This document shows positions 9,892 to 18,193 of a DNA stretch of 64,000 nucleotides, piece after piece. How positions within the stretch are numbered: the first letter of the stretch is position 1; every line of letters starts with the position of its first letter. Both the position numbers and the translations under genes were made by a program. Origin of the DNA: Hyphomicrobiales bacterium (GTDB taxonomy: Bacteria; Pseudomonadota; Alphaproteobacteria; Rhizobiales; Aestuariivirgaceae). The notes under the pieces were generated by a model that had not been told where the DNA came from, searched no databases, and saw nothing but the letters and a program-made list of their open reading frames with translations. The stretch spans positions 62,001 to 126,000 of the forward strand of contig JANYHN010000048.1 in assembly GCA_025359045.1 (NCBI GenBank), written 5' to 3'.

Positions 9892-11461
9892 GAAGGTTCA
9901 ATCCTGTTATAGCCGCGTTAAAAAGCTTAGAGTCCATCAATTTCAGTTTTGGTGAAATGATCAATGGAAATTCTGATTGGTCGAGAATGTTGGATTGCAA
10001 CTCGGCACCAGGCGCAATCTCAGTTACTACAATTCCTTCACGTGTTAATTTCAAAACCGCACGCTCGGTTACATAGGTTATATCCTGGTTTTGCATCACA
10101 CCTCTGCGACCAGAAAATGTGATCTGCTCACAAGTCTTCACCAGCTTTTTAATCTTGCCTTCTTTTTCAATACGCAGCTTGCCATCCACCACTTCCAACT
10201 TGGCACCTGCGTTGTAGAATCCGGAGAACACGATCTTCTTGGCCCGCGCCGTAATATCCACAAATCCGCCCGCCCCTGCCGTCACATGCGGCCTTGCGCC
10301 TAATCTATGTACATTCACGCAGCCATCTTCGCTGATTTGTAGAAACGAAAGTAGCGAGCAATCAAATCCACCTGCTTGAAAATAGGTGAACTGATGAGGG
10401 CTCGGTACAATGGCCTCGGCATTCGAAGAGCAGCCAAACTGAAATTCCAAAAGCGGAATGCCGCCCACAGCGCCTTGCTCAATCATCCATGTCACCTCAC
10501 CATGATGACCTTCTTCCAACAGAATGCGCGGCACATTGGCGGAAACTCCAAAGCCCAAATTCACCGCCCAGCCTTTTTTGAGTTCCTGTGAAACGCGGCG
10601 TGCAATCACTTTGCCCGTGCCAAATTCCATTAAAGCAAAATCGGACAGAGGTTTGCGCACTTCACCGCTTATCACCGGATCATAAGGCGTTTGCGTGGTT
10701 TGCCATTGGTCTGGGGCTTCCACGATATAGTCTACCAAAATACCGGGGATGCGCACGTCGTGGGTTTTGATAGTTTCGTTTTCAACGATGCGCTTGACCT
10801 GCGCAATTACTATGCCGCCATTGTTATGGGCGGCCATGGCCACTTCCATTCCACCGAGATATGCGCCCTCCTGTTCAAAGCTCAAATTGCCGCGCTTGTC
10901 TGATGTAGTGGCGCGAATGATTCCAACATGCGGAATGATCGTCGGGAAGAATAAGAGTTCCACACCTTCAAAATTAATCTTCTTCACAATAGGTGCGGCA
11001 GCAGCAAGCGCATTCATCGCGCAACCCTGTTGGTCGGGGTCAACAAAAGTGTCCAATCCTACTTTCGTCAAAACGCCAGGGCGCTTGGCCGCTGCTTCGC
11101 GCAGCAAATCAAAAACAATGCCGGAAGGCACATTATAAGCTGGAATTTGGTTGCCCGTAATCTTGTTCCAAATCTTCGGAGATTCAGCAGATGATGGGCC
11201 TGAAGGATATGAGCCTGCAATTGTGCGTGCCACTTGGTCACCTTCCATCAAATGCTCAATGCCCTTCACGCCGTAAAAATCTCCGGCGGCAATTGGATGA
11301 ATCATGGTGAGGCCGCGAGGATGTTGTTCTTTGGCGTAACGCTCACCTAAAGCCTTCAACACCGCATCAGGGCAACACAGACCTGATGACGAATTAACTG
11401 CAATGATTGCAGCATCAGCAATATGCGAGACAGCTTCGGCGGCAGAGACAATTTTAGGCAT
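9884..11461 (-). CDS. Fused alpha-beta CoA-transferase (family I, YdiF / propionate CoA-transferase type)
   Basis: The 525-residue protein fuses the alpha and beta halves of a family I CoA-transferase. The N-terminal half carries the SGLCCPDAVLKAL glycine/serine region and the later GAGGFVDI segment. The catalytic glutamate is expected in the MIEQGAVGG segment near residue 330, which matches the ExG loop of the YdiF/Pct group. Such enzymes move CoA from acetyl- or succinyl-CoA to a carboxylic acid, often a short-chain or hydroxy acid. It overlaps the upstream GMC gene by one base and the downstream hydratase by eight, so the three form one translationally coupled unit, consistent with alcohol oxidation, acid activation, then acyl-CoA hydration. 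Acceptor acid unknown. Confidence 0.85.
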   Translation of the reverse strand: MPKIVSAAEAVSHIADAAIIAVNSSSGLCCPDAVLKALGERYAKEQHPRGLTMIHPIAAGDFYGVKGIEHLMEGDQVARTIAGSYPSGPSSAESPKIWNKITGNQIPAYNVPSGIVFDLLREAAAKRPGVLTKVGLDTFVDPDQQGCAMNALAAAAPIVKKINFEGVELLFFPTIIPHVGIIRATTSDKRGNLSFEQEGAYLGGMEVAMAAHNNGGIVIAQVKRIVENETIKTHDVRIPGILVDYIVEAPDQWQTTQTPYDPVISGEVRKPLSDFALMEFGTGKVIARRVSQELKKGWAVNLGFGVSANVPRILLEEGHHGEVTWMIEQGAVGGIPLLEFQFGCSSNAEAIVPSPHQFTYFQAGGFDCSLLSFLQISEDGCVNVHRLGARPHVTAGAGGFVDITARAKKIVFSGFYNAGAKLEVVDGKLRIEKEGKIKKLVKTCEQITFSGRRGVMQNQDITYVTERAVLKLTREGIVVTEIAPGAELQSNILDQSEFPLIISPKLKLMDSKLFNAAITGLNLHD

Positions 11462-13047
11462 CAGCGATTCCCACGAATAAGGTCAGCGGCTTTTTCCGCC
11501 ATGGCAATGGTTGGAGCATTGGTGTTGGATGAAACAACGCGCGGCATTGTTGAGCTGTCGCAAATACGCAAACGTTCAATGCCATGCACGCGCATTGCAA
11601 GGTCAACCACCGCCATCTCATCGACACCCATCTTACACGTGCCCACAGGATGATAAGACGAACGCGCGCTAGAACGGCTCATTTCAATGTAATCTTGTTT
11701 GGTCTTGCAAGCTGGCCCGGGGAAATGTTCGGCGCTTACAAATTTTCGCATCGCTCTCGAATGCCCTACTTCCTGCGTTAATTTGATTGCATCAATGTGG
11801 CGTTCCAAATCATAAGGTTCAGCAAATGAATTGGGATCGACAATTGGCATAGCAGCTGGATCATTCGACCGCAGCGTTACGCTGCCCCGAGATTTGGGCC
11901 TCGTGTAATAGGAGTTACATGTTGCGCCATGGCCCCCTGGCACCGTTCCCACACCTTCTTCAACTCCAGCACCCGCCAAAAAATGGAATTGCAAATCAGG
12001 GGTTTTTTCTTCTTTTCTATTGCCCCACCAAAATGCACCCGCTTCAACAATATTAGAAGCAACAGGCCCCGACTTGAACATCAGATATTCCAAGCCAGCG
12101 GCAATTTTCCAATGTAGCTTTTTATATTTGTCATAAGAATGTGGGCCATTCAGCGCCCATGTCACATCAGTTGAAAAATGATCGTGCAGATTCTGGCCAA
12201 CACCCTTGAGATCATGCTGAACCGAAACACCCACATCATTCAGATGCGTGGCAGGGCCAATACCCGATAACATCATCAGTTTCGGCGATCCGATTGCTCC
12301 TGCAGTCAGGATCACTTCGCTCGAAGCACTCAAAGTTTTTTTCGTTCCACCTTCAATGACTTCAACGCCAGTCGCTTTTCCGTTTTCAATAACGATACGA
12401 GAAACAAAAATGCCCGTTCGCAATTCAAGGTTTGGCCGCTTCAGCGCGGGACGCAAATAGCCGACGGCTGCGCTACAACGTTTTCCGCCGCGCGTTGTGG
12501 TTTGATAGAAACCGGTACCTTCCTGCTTGCCGGAATTAAAATCTGGATTGAATGGCATGCCAATGTCCATGCAACCTTGAACATAGGCAGCAGAAACGCG
12601 GTTCGGCACATTGTCAGAAACCCCTAGGGGGCCATCGATGCCATGATTGACGCCACCCAATTTTGTGTTGCCCTCAGATTTGATGAAGTATGGTTGCAAG
12701 TCTTTGGCGCCCCACCCCGGGCACCCCATATCATTGGCCCAGCCGTCATAATCTTCCGGGCAGCCCCTCGTGTAGACTTCAGCATTGATCGAGCTGCCTC
12801 CGCCAAGTACACGCGCCTGTGGATAAACGGTCTCGCGATTATTGGCGTGGCGCAAAGGAGCTGTTTTGTAACCCCAAGTTAGAGGCCCGCTGGTCATTTT
12901 GAAAAATCCAACGGGCATATGAATATAAGGATCCGTGTCTTTTGGCCCCGCTTCAAGCAGCAACACCTTTGCATCCGGCATTTCAGAAAGTCTGGCCGCT
13001 AGCACGCAACCAGCAGATCCACCTCCTATGATGATATAGTCATACAT
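11461..13047 (-). CDS. GMC-family FAD alcohol dehydrogenase (paralogue 1)
   Basis: The 528-residue protein is a glucose-methanol-choline oxidoreductase. The FAD-binding dinucleotide motif GGGSAGCVLAARLSE is at 8-22 and the GMC signature ARVLGGGSSINAEVY near residue 80. Catalytic His466 lies in SYHPVGTCKMG and Asn510 in the C-terminal SSNTNAPT segment, so the active site appears intact. It resembles choline, polyethylene-glycol and long-chain alcohol dehydrogenases of this family. No signal peptide is seen. It heads a leftward operon with CoA-transferase and enoyl-CoA hydratase and is divergent from a TetR regulator, with a palindromic operator candidate 37 bases ahead of the start. A paralogue lies at 16501. 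The substrate alcohol is unknown. Confidence 0.88.
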   Translation of the reverse strand: MYDYIIIGGGSAGCVLAARLSEMPDAKVLLLEAGPKDTDPYIHMPVGFFKMTSGPLTWGYKTAPLRHANNRETVYPQARVLGGGSSINAEVYTRGCPEDYDGWANDMGCPGWGAKDLQPYFIKSEGNTKLGGVNHGIDGPLGVSDNVPNRVSAAYVQGCMDIGMPFNPDFNSGKQEGTGFYQTTTRGGKRCSAAVGYLRPALKRPNLELRTGIFVSRIVIENGKATGVEVIEGGTKKTLSASSEVILTAGAIGSPKLMMLSGIGPATHLNDVGVSVQHDLKGVGQNLHDHFSTDVTWALNGPHSYDKYKKLHWKIAAGLEYLMFKSGPVASNIVEAGAFWWGNRKEEKTPDLQFHFLAGAGVEEGVGTVPGGHGATCNSYYTRPKSRGSVTLRSNDPAAMPIVDPNSFAEPYDLERHIDAIKLTQEVGHSRAMRKFVSAEHFPGPACKTKQDYIEMSRSSARSSYHPVGTCKMGVDEMAVVDLAMRVHGIERLRICDSSTMPRVVSSNTNAPTIAMAEKAADLIRGNR

Positions 13048-13083
13048 GCTCTTGCCTTCAAAACAAACTTGGACTAATCATAA

Positions 13084-13099
13084 ATAACTATTTAGTTAT
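13084..13099. promoter_or_regulatory. Palindrome in the divergent GMC/tetR promoter region, likely TetR operator
   Basis: ATAACTA (13084-13090) and TAGTTAT (13093-13099) are perfect inverted repeats separated by TT, giving a 16-bp dyad. It lies in the 67-base gap between the leftward GMC gene and the rightward tetR gene, which starts 16 bases further on. TetR-family repressors bind such short AT-rich dyads next to their own gene. Control of both operons is inferred from position; no binding data exist here. Confidence 0.6.
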
Positions 13100-13114
13100 A
13101 TCAAGAGGTAATTC

Positions 13115-13774
13115 GTGGCTGCCAAGAAACAGTTAAGAGACCCGGAAGAAACCAAGCGGCGAATAATGGCAGCTGCAAAGGTGGAATTTGCAAAATCCGG
13201 CCTCGGCGGTGCGCGGGTGGATGTGATTGCCGCGCGGGCAAAATCCAATAAGCGTATGATGTATCATTATTTCGGCAATAAAGAGACGTTGTTCAGACTG
13301 GTTTTGGAAGATGCTTATGCCGATTTTCGCGAGGCTGAAAAAGCGCTCGAACTTGACACCGAGGAACCTATCGCTGCTTTGGGCAAGCTGGTGAGTTTTA
13401 ATTGGAGCTACTTTTTGGAGAATCCTGAATTCATCACATTGGTGAATTCCGAAAATCTTCATAAGGCAAAACACATTAAAAGCTCAAAACGCATGCAGGA
13501 GATGAGCCGCAATTTTGTGGGTCGTATGCAAGCGCTTCTTGATCGGGGGGCTGCTGCCAATTTGTTTCATAAAAATTTAGATGCCGTTCAAATGCAGATT
13601 TCGGTTGCGGCTATTGCTTATCATTATCTCACTAATCGCTATACTGGTTCAATCGTTTTCGAGCGTGATTTGATGTCGGCCAAAGCATTGAAAGAGAGAT
13701 TGGCTTTCAATATTGAAACTGTGCGCCGCATCGTGTGCACACCTGAAACACTTCGTAAATTGGAAACTGAATGA
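13115..13774 (+). CDS. TetR-family transcriptional regulator
   Basis: The 219-residue protein has the TetR N-terminal helix-turn-helix in residues 10-60, including IMAAAKVEFAKSG and the recognition-helix region MMYHYFGNKETLF. The C-terminal ligand-binding part resembles the TetR_C group seen in RutR-like regulators, but no ligand can be assigned. The start is a GTG preceded by AAGAGG at the right spacing. It opens a four-gene operon, overlapping the SDR gene by 4 bases, and is divergent from the GMC / CoA-transferase / hydratase operon. It most likely represses both operons through the palindrome at 13084-13099 and is relieved by a pathway metabolite; that is inference from layout. Confidence 0.88.
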   Translation: MAAKKQLRDPEETKRRIMAAAKVEFAKSGLGGARVDVIAARAKSNKRMMYHYFGNKETLFRLVLEDAYADFREAEKALELDTEEPIAALGKLVSFNWSYFLENPEFITLVNSENLHKAKHIKSSKRMQEMSRNFVGRMQALLDRGAAANLFHKNLDAVQMQISVAAIAYHYLTNRYTGSIVFERDLMSAKALKERLAFNIETVRRIVCTPETLRKLETE

Positions 13775-14535
13775 TGGGTGGAGTTGCATTGGTCACAGGT
13801 GCGGCGCGCGGCATTGGCAAAGCTATTGCTTTGACGTTAGCGCATGATGGATTTGACGTTGCCGTAAATGACATCATGGCATCGCCGGAGATTGAAGCTT
13901 TAGTCGCGGAGATCAAATTTTTTGGACGAAAATCTATCGCTGTGATTGGAGACATTTCCAATATCGAATCTCATGTCGCAATGCTCATTGAAGCTGAAAC
14001 GCTTGGGCCGCTGTCAACACTCGTCAACAATGCAGGTGTTTCAGTCCTCAATCGCGGCGATTTGTTGGAGGTATCACAGGAAAGCTATAATCGCTGTATG
14101 GATATCAATGTCCGTGGAACTTTCTTCTTATCGCAAGCATTTGCAAAGCGCTTATTGGCGAAACAACAAACATCGGCTCACCGCTCGATCATCAATATTT
14201 CCTCTGCAAATGTGATTGCGGTGTCAATTGCACGCGGGGAATATTGCATATCGAAAGCGGCTGTTTCGATGACATCAAAACTATTTGCCGCGCGGCTTTC
14301 AGATGAGGGCATTGGTGTTTATGAAATTCAGCCTGGGTTTATCGAAACGGATATGACCGCCCCTGCCAAAGTCAAATATGACAAGATGATTGAGGAAGGC
14401 CTGACAGTTATCAGGCGATTTGGCCAGCCCGCTGATGTGGCGCGTGTGGCTTCGACGATGGCGCAGGGGCTCCTGCCCTATACTGTAGGTCAGGCCATTC
14501 AAGTTGACGGCGGATTATTGACGGTGAGATATTGA
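13771..14535 (+). CDS. Short-chain dehydrogenase/reductase
   Basis: The 254-residue protein is a classical SDR. The NAD(P)-binding motif TGAARGIG is at residues 9-16, VNNAGVSV near residue 89, and the catalytic pair is the Y-x3-K in GEYCISKA near residue 158, with the upstream serine in NISSAN. The closing VDGGLLTV matches the family C-terminus, and the full length is present. It overlaps tetR by 4 bases and precedes the DUF993-like gene by one base. In the operon it probably oxidises or reduces a hydroxyl or keto group of the pathway intermediate. It looks like a FabG-type paralogue used in catabolism rather than fatty-acid synthesis. Confidence 0.88.
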   Translation: MMGGVALVTGAARGIGKAIALTLAHDGFDVAVNDIMASPEIEALVAEIKFFGRKSIAVIGDISNIESHVAMLIEAETLGPLSTLVNNAGVSVLNRGDLLEVSQESYNRCMDINVRGTFFLSQAFAKRLLAKQQTSAHRSIINISSANVIAVSIARGEYCISKAAVSMTSKLFAARLSDEGIGVYEIQPGFIETDMTAPAKVKYDKMIEEGLTVIRRFGQPADVARVASTMAQGLLPYTVGQAIQVDGGLLTVRY

Positions 14536-14536
14536 A

Positions 14537-15673
14537 ATGAAAATTTATTTGCCTTCCAACGATCAAAAATCGATCTCTTACAAACTTATTGGCGAGCCCA
14601 TTTCAGCGCGTAAACAATCTAAGCCATTTAACCGCGTGGCCTTTGCCGCGGGTCATGTGGTGGCTGATCCATTGAAAGGTGGTATTGATTGGAAAGGCAC
14701 TATTGCTTATCGCCGCTACTTGTTGAATTTGGGCTTTGGTATTGCCGAAGCTATGGATACGTCTCAGCGCGGCATGGGTTTGGACTGGCCAGATGCATTG
14801 GAACTGATCCATCGTTCACTTGATGATGGGGGATCTGAGAAGTCTAAACTAATTTATTCTGGTTGCGGCACAGATCATCTGCATCTTGCAGAGGCACACA
14901 CCATCGAGGATGTGACCAAAGCATATTTAAAGCAACTTCATGCCATTCAAAAACTGGGTGGGCGAATCATCTTGATGGCAAGCCGCGCTTTGGTGCGCGC
15001 TGCGAAGACACCAGATGATTACATCAAAGTTTATTCTGCTGTGTTACGAGATGCTGATCACCCCGTCGTGCTGCATTGGTTGGGGCCAATGTTTGATCCC
15101 GCACTGCAAGGCTATTGGGGAACCGATCATTTTGAGCCTGCAATGGAAACATGCCTGGCGATGATCAATCAGAATATTTCCAAAGTTGATGGCATAAAAA
15201 TTTCGCTTCTCGATGCTGAAAAAGAAATCATCATGCGGCGGCGGCTTCCTGCATCCGTCAAGATGTATACGGGTGATGATTTCAATTATGCAGAATTGAT
15301 CGCGGGCGACGCTACTGGCTACTCACATGCATTGCTAGGCATATTCGATGCAATTGCACCTGCTGCGTCCATTGCACTTTCTGCGCTGGCAAAGGGTGAC
15401 ACGGCGAAATTTCACGCGGTGCTTTCACCCACAGTTCCGCTTTCTCGGCTCATTTTTCAAGCGCCAACCCAGTTCTATAAAACTGGGATTGTGTTTCTGG
15501 CTTGGCTGAACGGACATCAAGATCATTTCGTGATGATCGCGGGCGCGCAATCATCAAGATCAATTTTGCATTTTTCCGAAATTTTTAAATTGGCTGACCA
15601 AGCAGGACTGTTGCGTAAACCTGATCTGGCACTTCAACGCATGAAGCAATTATTGTCGATAAATGGTTTGTGA
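14537..15673 (+). CDS. DUF993-like protein (possible dihydrodipicolinate synthase/aldolase fold)
   Basis: The 378-residue protein resembles the DUF993 family, annotated as related to the dihydrodipicolinate synthase aldolase superfamily but without a firm reaction. Features in sequence include RVAFAAGHVVADPL near residue 32, a GIAEAMDTSQRGMGLDW stretch near 73, and a lysine in DGIKISLLD near residue 220 that would suit the Schiff-base position of that fold. The last is an inference by eye. It lies in a tight run after the SDR and overlaps the TIM-barrel gene by one base. Membership in a TetR-controlled operon with dehydrogenases argues for a carbon-carbon lyase in a catabolic route. Confidence in the family is moderate and in the reaction low. 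Confidence 0.65.
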   Translation: MKIYLPSNDQKSISYKLIGEPISARKQSKPFNRVAFAAGHVVADPLKGGIDWKGTIAYRRYLLNLGFGIAEAMDTSQRGMGLDWPDALELIHRSLDDGGSEKSKLIYSGCGTDHLHLAEAHTIEDVTKAYLKQLHAIQKLGGRIILMASRALVRAAKTPDDYIKVYSAVLRDADHPVVLHWLGPMFDPALQGYWGTDHFEPAMETCLAMINQNISKVDGIKISLLDAEKEIIMRRRLPASVKMYTGDDFNYAELIAGDATGYSHALLGIFDAIAPAASIALSALAKGDTAKFHAVLSPTVPLSRLIFQAPTQFYKTGIVFLAWLNGHQDHFVMIAGAQSSRSILHFSEIFKLADQAGLLRKPDLALQRMKQLLSINGL

Positions 15674-16509
15674 TGCGCGTCCTTGATGCAAAGCACTGCG
15701 CGATTAATACCGCCACACTTGGATTTCAGGCACCGATCAATTTGGTTATTGATGCCATTGCGCGGCATGGCTTTGCGGGCATTGCGCCATGGCGCAGGGA
15801 GATAGAAGGTCAAAGCATCAAAGCTGTTGCAAAACAAATTCGTGATGCTGGATTAGAAGTGACGGGTTACTGTCGCAGCACCTATATTCCGGCAAATAGT
15901 AGAGCCGAATTTGAGGCCAACATTGCTGATAATAAACTTGCGTTGAATGATGCGGCAGAACTTGGTGCAAAGTCATTTGTGTTAGTTGTCGGCACATTGC
16001 GCGATCTTGTATCGGCGCGCGCACAGGTGCGCGACGGAGTTGCGATGTTGCTGGATCATGCGCGACCCCTGAATGTGAGGTTGGCTCTTGAACCACTGCA
16101 CCCGGTTTATGCGGCAGATCGCAGCTGCATAACATTGGCCGAAGAAGCGCTTGACATATGCGATGCGATTGAAGGTTTAGTTGCTGATCCGCAACTTGGA
16201 ATATTAGTCGATGTCTATCATCTTTGGTGGAGTGCCACTTTAAAACGCGATGTTGAACGCGCCGGAACGGCAAAACGAATTTTTGGATTTCATGTTTCAG
16301 ATTGGCTTAATCCAACTGTCGATATTTTGAATGATCGTGGCATGATGGGCGACGGCGTGATTGATTTAAAATCAATCCGTCAAATGGTTGAAACCGCTGG
16401 CTATCAAGGCTTGGTTGAAACCGAAATCTTCTCGACCCAAAATTGGTGGAAGAAGCCGATGGATGAAACTCTGCGTGTCATTAAAGAGCGGATAATAACT
16501 TCAGTGTGA
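15673..16509 (+). CDS. Sugar phosphate isomerase/epimerase (xylose isomerase-like TIM barrel)
   Basis: The 278-residue protein has the AP-endonuclease-2/xylose-isomerase-like TIM barrel. Likely metal ligands are seen in order in LALEPLHP near residue 141, ILVDVYHLWW near 177, FGFHVSDW near 205, and VETEIFS near 248. These match the Glu-Asp-His-Glu set of the sugar phosphate isomerase/epimerase family. The ATG at 15673 overlaps the preceding TGA by one base; a GTG one codon earlier is an alternative. It closes the TetR-led operon and its 3' end overlaps the convergent second GMC gene by 9 bases. It probably isomerises a keto sugar or hydroxy-keto acid of the pathway; the substrate is unknown. 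Confidence 0.78.
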   Translation: MRVLDAKHCAINTATLGFQAPINLVIDAIARHGFAGIAPWRREIEGQSIKAVAKQIRDAGLEVTGYCRSTYIPANSRAEFEANIADNKLALNDAAELGAKSFVLVVGTLRDLVSARAQVRDGVAMLLDHARPLNVRLALEPLHPVYAADRSCITLAEEALDICDAIEGLVADPQLGILVDVYHLWWSATLKRDVERAGTAKRIFGFHVSDWLNPTVDILNDRGMMGDGVIDLKSIRQMVETAGYQGLVETEIFSTQNWWKKPMDETLRVIKERIITSV

Positions 16510-18075
16510 GGCCTTAATCAAGTCTGACGCTTTTTCAGCAATCATGATCGTGGCAGCATTCGTATTGCCCGTCACAACTGTTGGCATGATTGAAGCATCG
16601 CAGATGCGCAAGCCACCAAGCCCCCGTAGCTTTAAATCTGGGGTCACTACAGACATGGCATCATGACCCATTTTACATGTGCCTACAGGGTGGTGATCGG
16701 TTTTGGCGTTGGCACAGGCATAGTCAAACAACTCTCTATCCGATTGCAGATTTGCACCGGGCAAATGTTCAGATTTGATGAAAGGCCTCAAGGCATTTTG
16801 ATTCATAATTTCGCGAGCCAATCGTAAGCCCCTGATCGACATTTCCTTATCATATGGATCAGCCCAGTAATTTGGATCAATCAATGGCGCTGCGTTTGGA
16901 TCATTCGAAGCAAGGCGTACCGTGCCACGTGAGCGCGGCCGCATATAAGCGGAATTCAATGTTGCGCCTGCATTTTTCATTTTGGCAACACCTGCTTCAA
17001 TGCCCGAACCTAAACCGAAGTGGAATTGAATATCAGCTGATCGTGCATTTTCATCCGCATACCAAAAGCCGCCCTGGCTAAAGAGACTCGAAGCCACTGG
17101 GCCGGTTTTTGTAAGGATATACTGTATTCCGGCAAGGGCGGCCCAATGGGGCTTGCCATATTTGTCATAGGTGTGATCACCCGTGCATTCGCTGATCACA
17201 AAGAGATCGAGATGATCTTGGAAGTTAGAGCCTACGCCTTGAAGATCATGCAAGGTCTTTATGCCGACTGACTGCAAATGATCAGCCGGGCCTATGCCGG
17301 ACTGCATGAGGAGTTTGGGGGACCCAATTGCTCCCGATGATAAGATCACTTCACGGTTTGCGTTAAAGATTTCGCCGTTCATCATTTCGACGGCAACTAC
17401 GTTATGATTTTCGATTATAAGCTTGCGCACATTCGCGTTTTGCTTGACGATCAAATTCTGTCGGTTTCTTGCTGGATTGAGAAAGGCCGTAACGGTGGAC
17501 GAACGACGGGCATCTTTTTGGGTGAGTTGATAGTAGCCGATGCCATCTTGCGTTGTTCCGTTGAAATCATGATTGCGTGGGATGCCCAGTTCGCCTGCTG
17601 CTGCAAAGAAAGCTTCGCAGATCGGCAATGATGAACGTGGATCGGAAACACCTAACGGGCCGTCCTGCGAGTGATATTCATCTGCTGGCCGTTCAAAATT
17701 TTCCGACTTTTTAAAATATGGCAGCACGTCTTCATAGCTCCAACCTTCACAGCCGAGTTGCCGCCATTCGTTAAAATCCAAGGCGTTGCCGCGATTATAG
17801 AGTTGCGCATTGATTGACGAGCCGCCACCGATCACCTTGGCTTGCGTAAAACGAAGCACCCGGTTCTGCAAGTGCTGCTGGGGCACTGATGACCAGCCCC
17901 AAGAGGCTATCCCCTTGGTCATCTTGGCAAAGCCTGCGGGCCAATGGAACAAGATATTGCGATCAGAGCCACCTGCCTCAAGTAACAGAACAGTTACATC
18001 TGGTTGCTCACTAAGCCGTCCCGCCAGTACGCAGCCCGCTGAGCCGCCACCGACGATGATATAGTCATAATTCAT
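16501..18075 (-). CDS. GMC-family FAD alcohol dehydrogenase (paralogue 2)
   Basis: The 524-residue protein is a second GMC oxidoreductase, clearly paralogous to the one at 11461. It shares GGGSAGCVLAGRLSE at the N-terminus, the KVIGGGSSINAQLYNRG signature, and the HPVGTCKMG segment with catalytic His462 and Asn506. ATG at 18075 is chosen because GAGGA lies six bases before it; an extension of six residues to 18093 lacks support. It is transcribed alone, divergent from malate synthase and convergent with the TIM-barrel gene. Two GMC enzymes around one regulator suggest either two oxidation steps on one substrate or two related alcohols. No signal peptide is seen. Confidence 0.87.
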   Translation of the reverse strand: MNYDYIIVGGGSAGCVLAGRLSEQPDVTVLLLEAGGSDRNILFHWPAGFAKMTKGIASWGWSSVPQQHLQNRVLRFTQAKVIGGGSSINAQLYNRGNALDFNEWRQLGCEGWSYEDVLPYFKKSENFERPADEYHSQDGPLGVSDPRSSLPICEAFFAAAGELGIPRNHDFNGTTQDGIGYYQLTQKDARRSSTVTAFLNPARNRQNLIVKQNANVRKLIIENHNVVAVEMMNGEIFNANREVILSSGAIGSPKLLMQSGIGPADHLQSVGIKTLHDLQGVGSNFQDHLDLFVISECTGDHTYDKYGKPHWAALAGIQYILTKTGPVASSLFSQGGFWYADENARSADIQFHFGLGSGIEAGVAKMKNAGATLNSAYMRPRSRGTVRLASNDPNAAPLIDPNYWADPYDKEMSIRGLRLAREIMNQNALRPFIKSEHLPGANLQSDRELFDYACANAKTDHHPVGTCKMGHDAMSVVTPDLKLRGLGGLRICDASIMPTVVTGNTNAATIMIAEKASDLIKASH

Positions 18076-18193
18076 TTGGAATCCTCGTCGCAATTAGATT
18101 AAATCCCTCACATGGATTGGTCAACAGCAAAAGCTGCTATTGTACCATGAGCCTAAGCTGCCTATTGGTTCCATTCATGTCAGGAACGCCAAA

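Noticed and set aside
15818-16273. A 151-codon minus-strand frame inside the TIM-barrel gene
   Set aside because: Antisense shadow; the barrel gene carries a full set of likely metal ligands.
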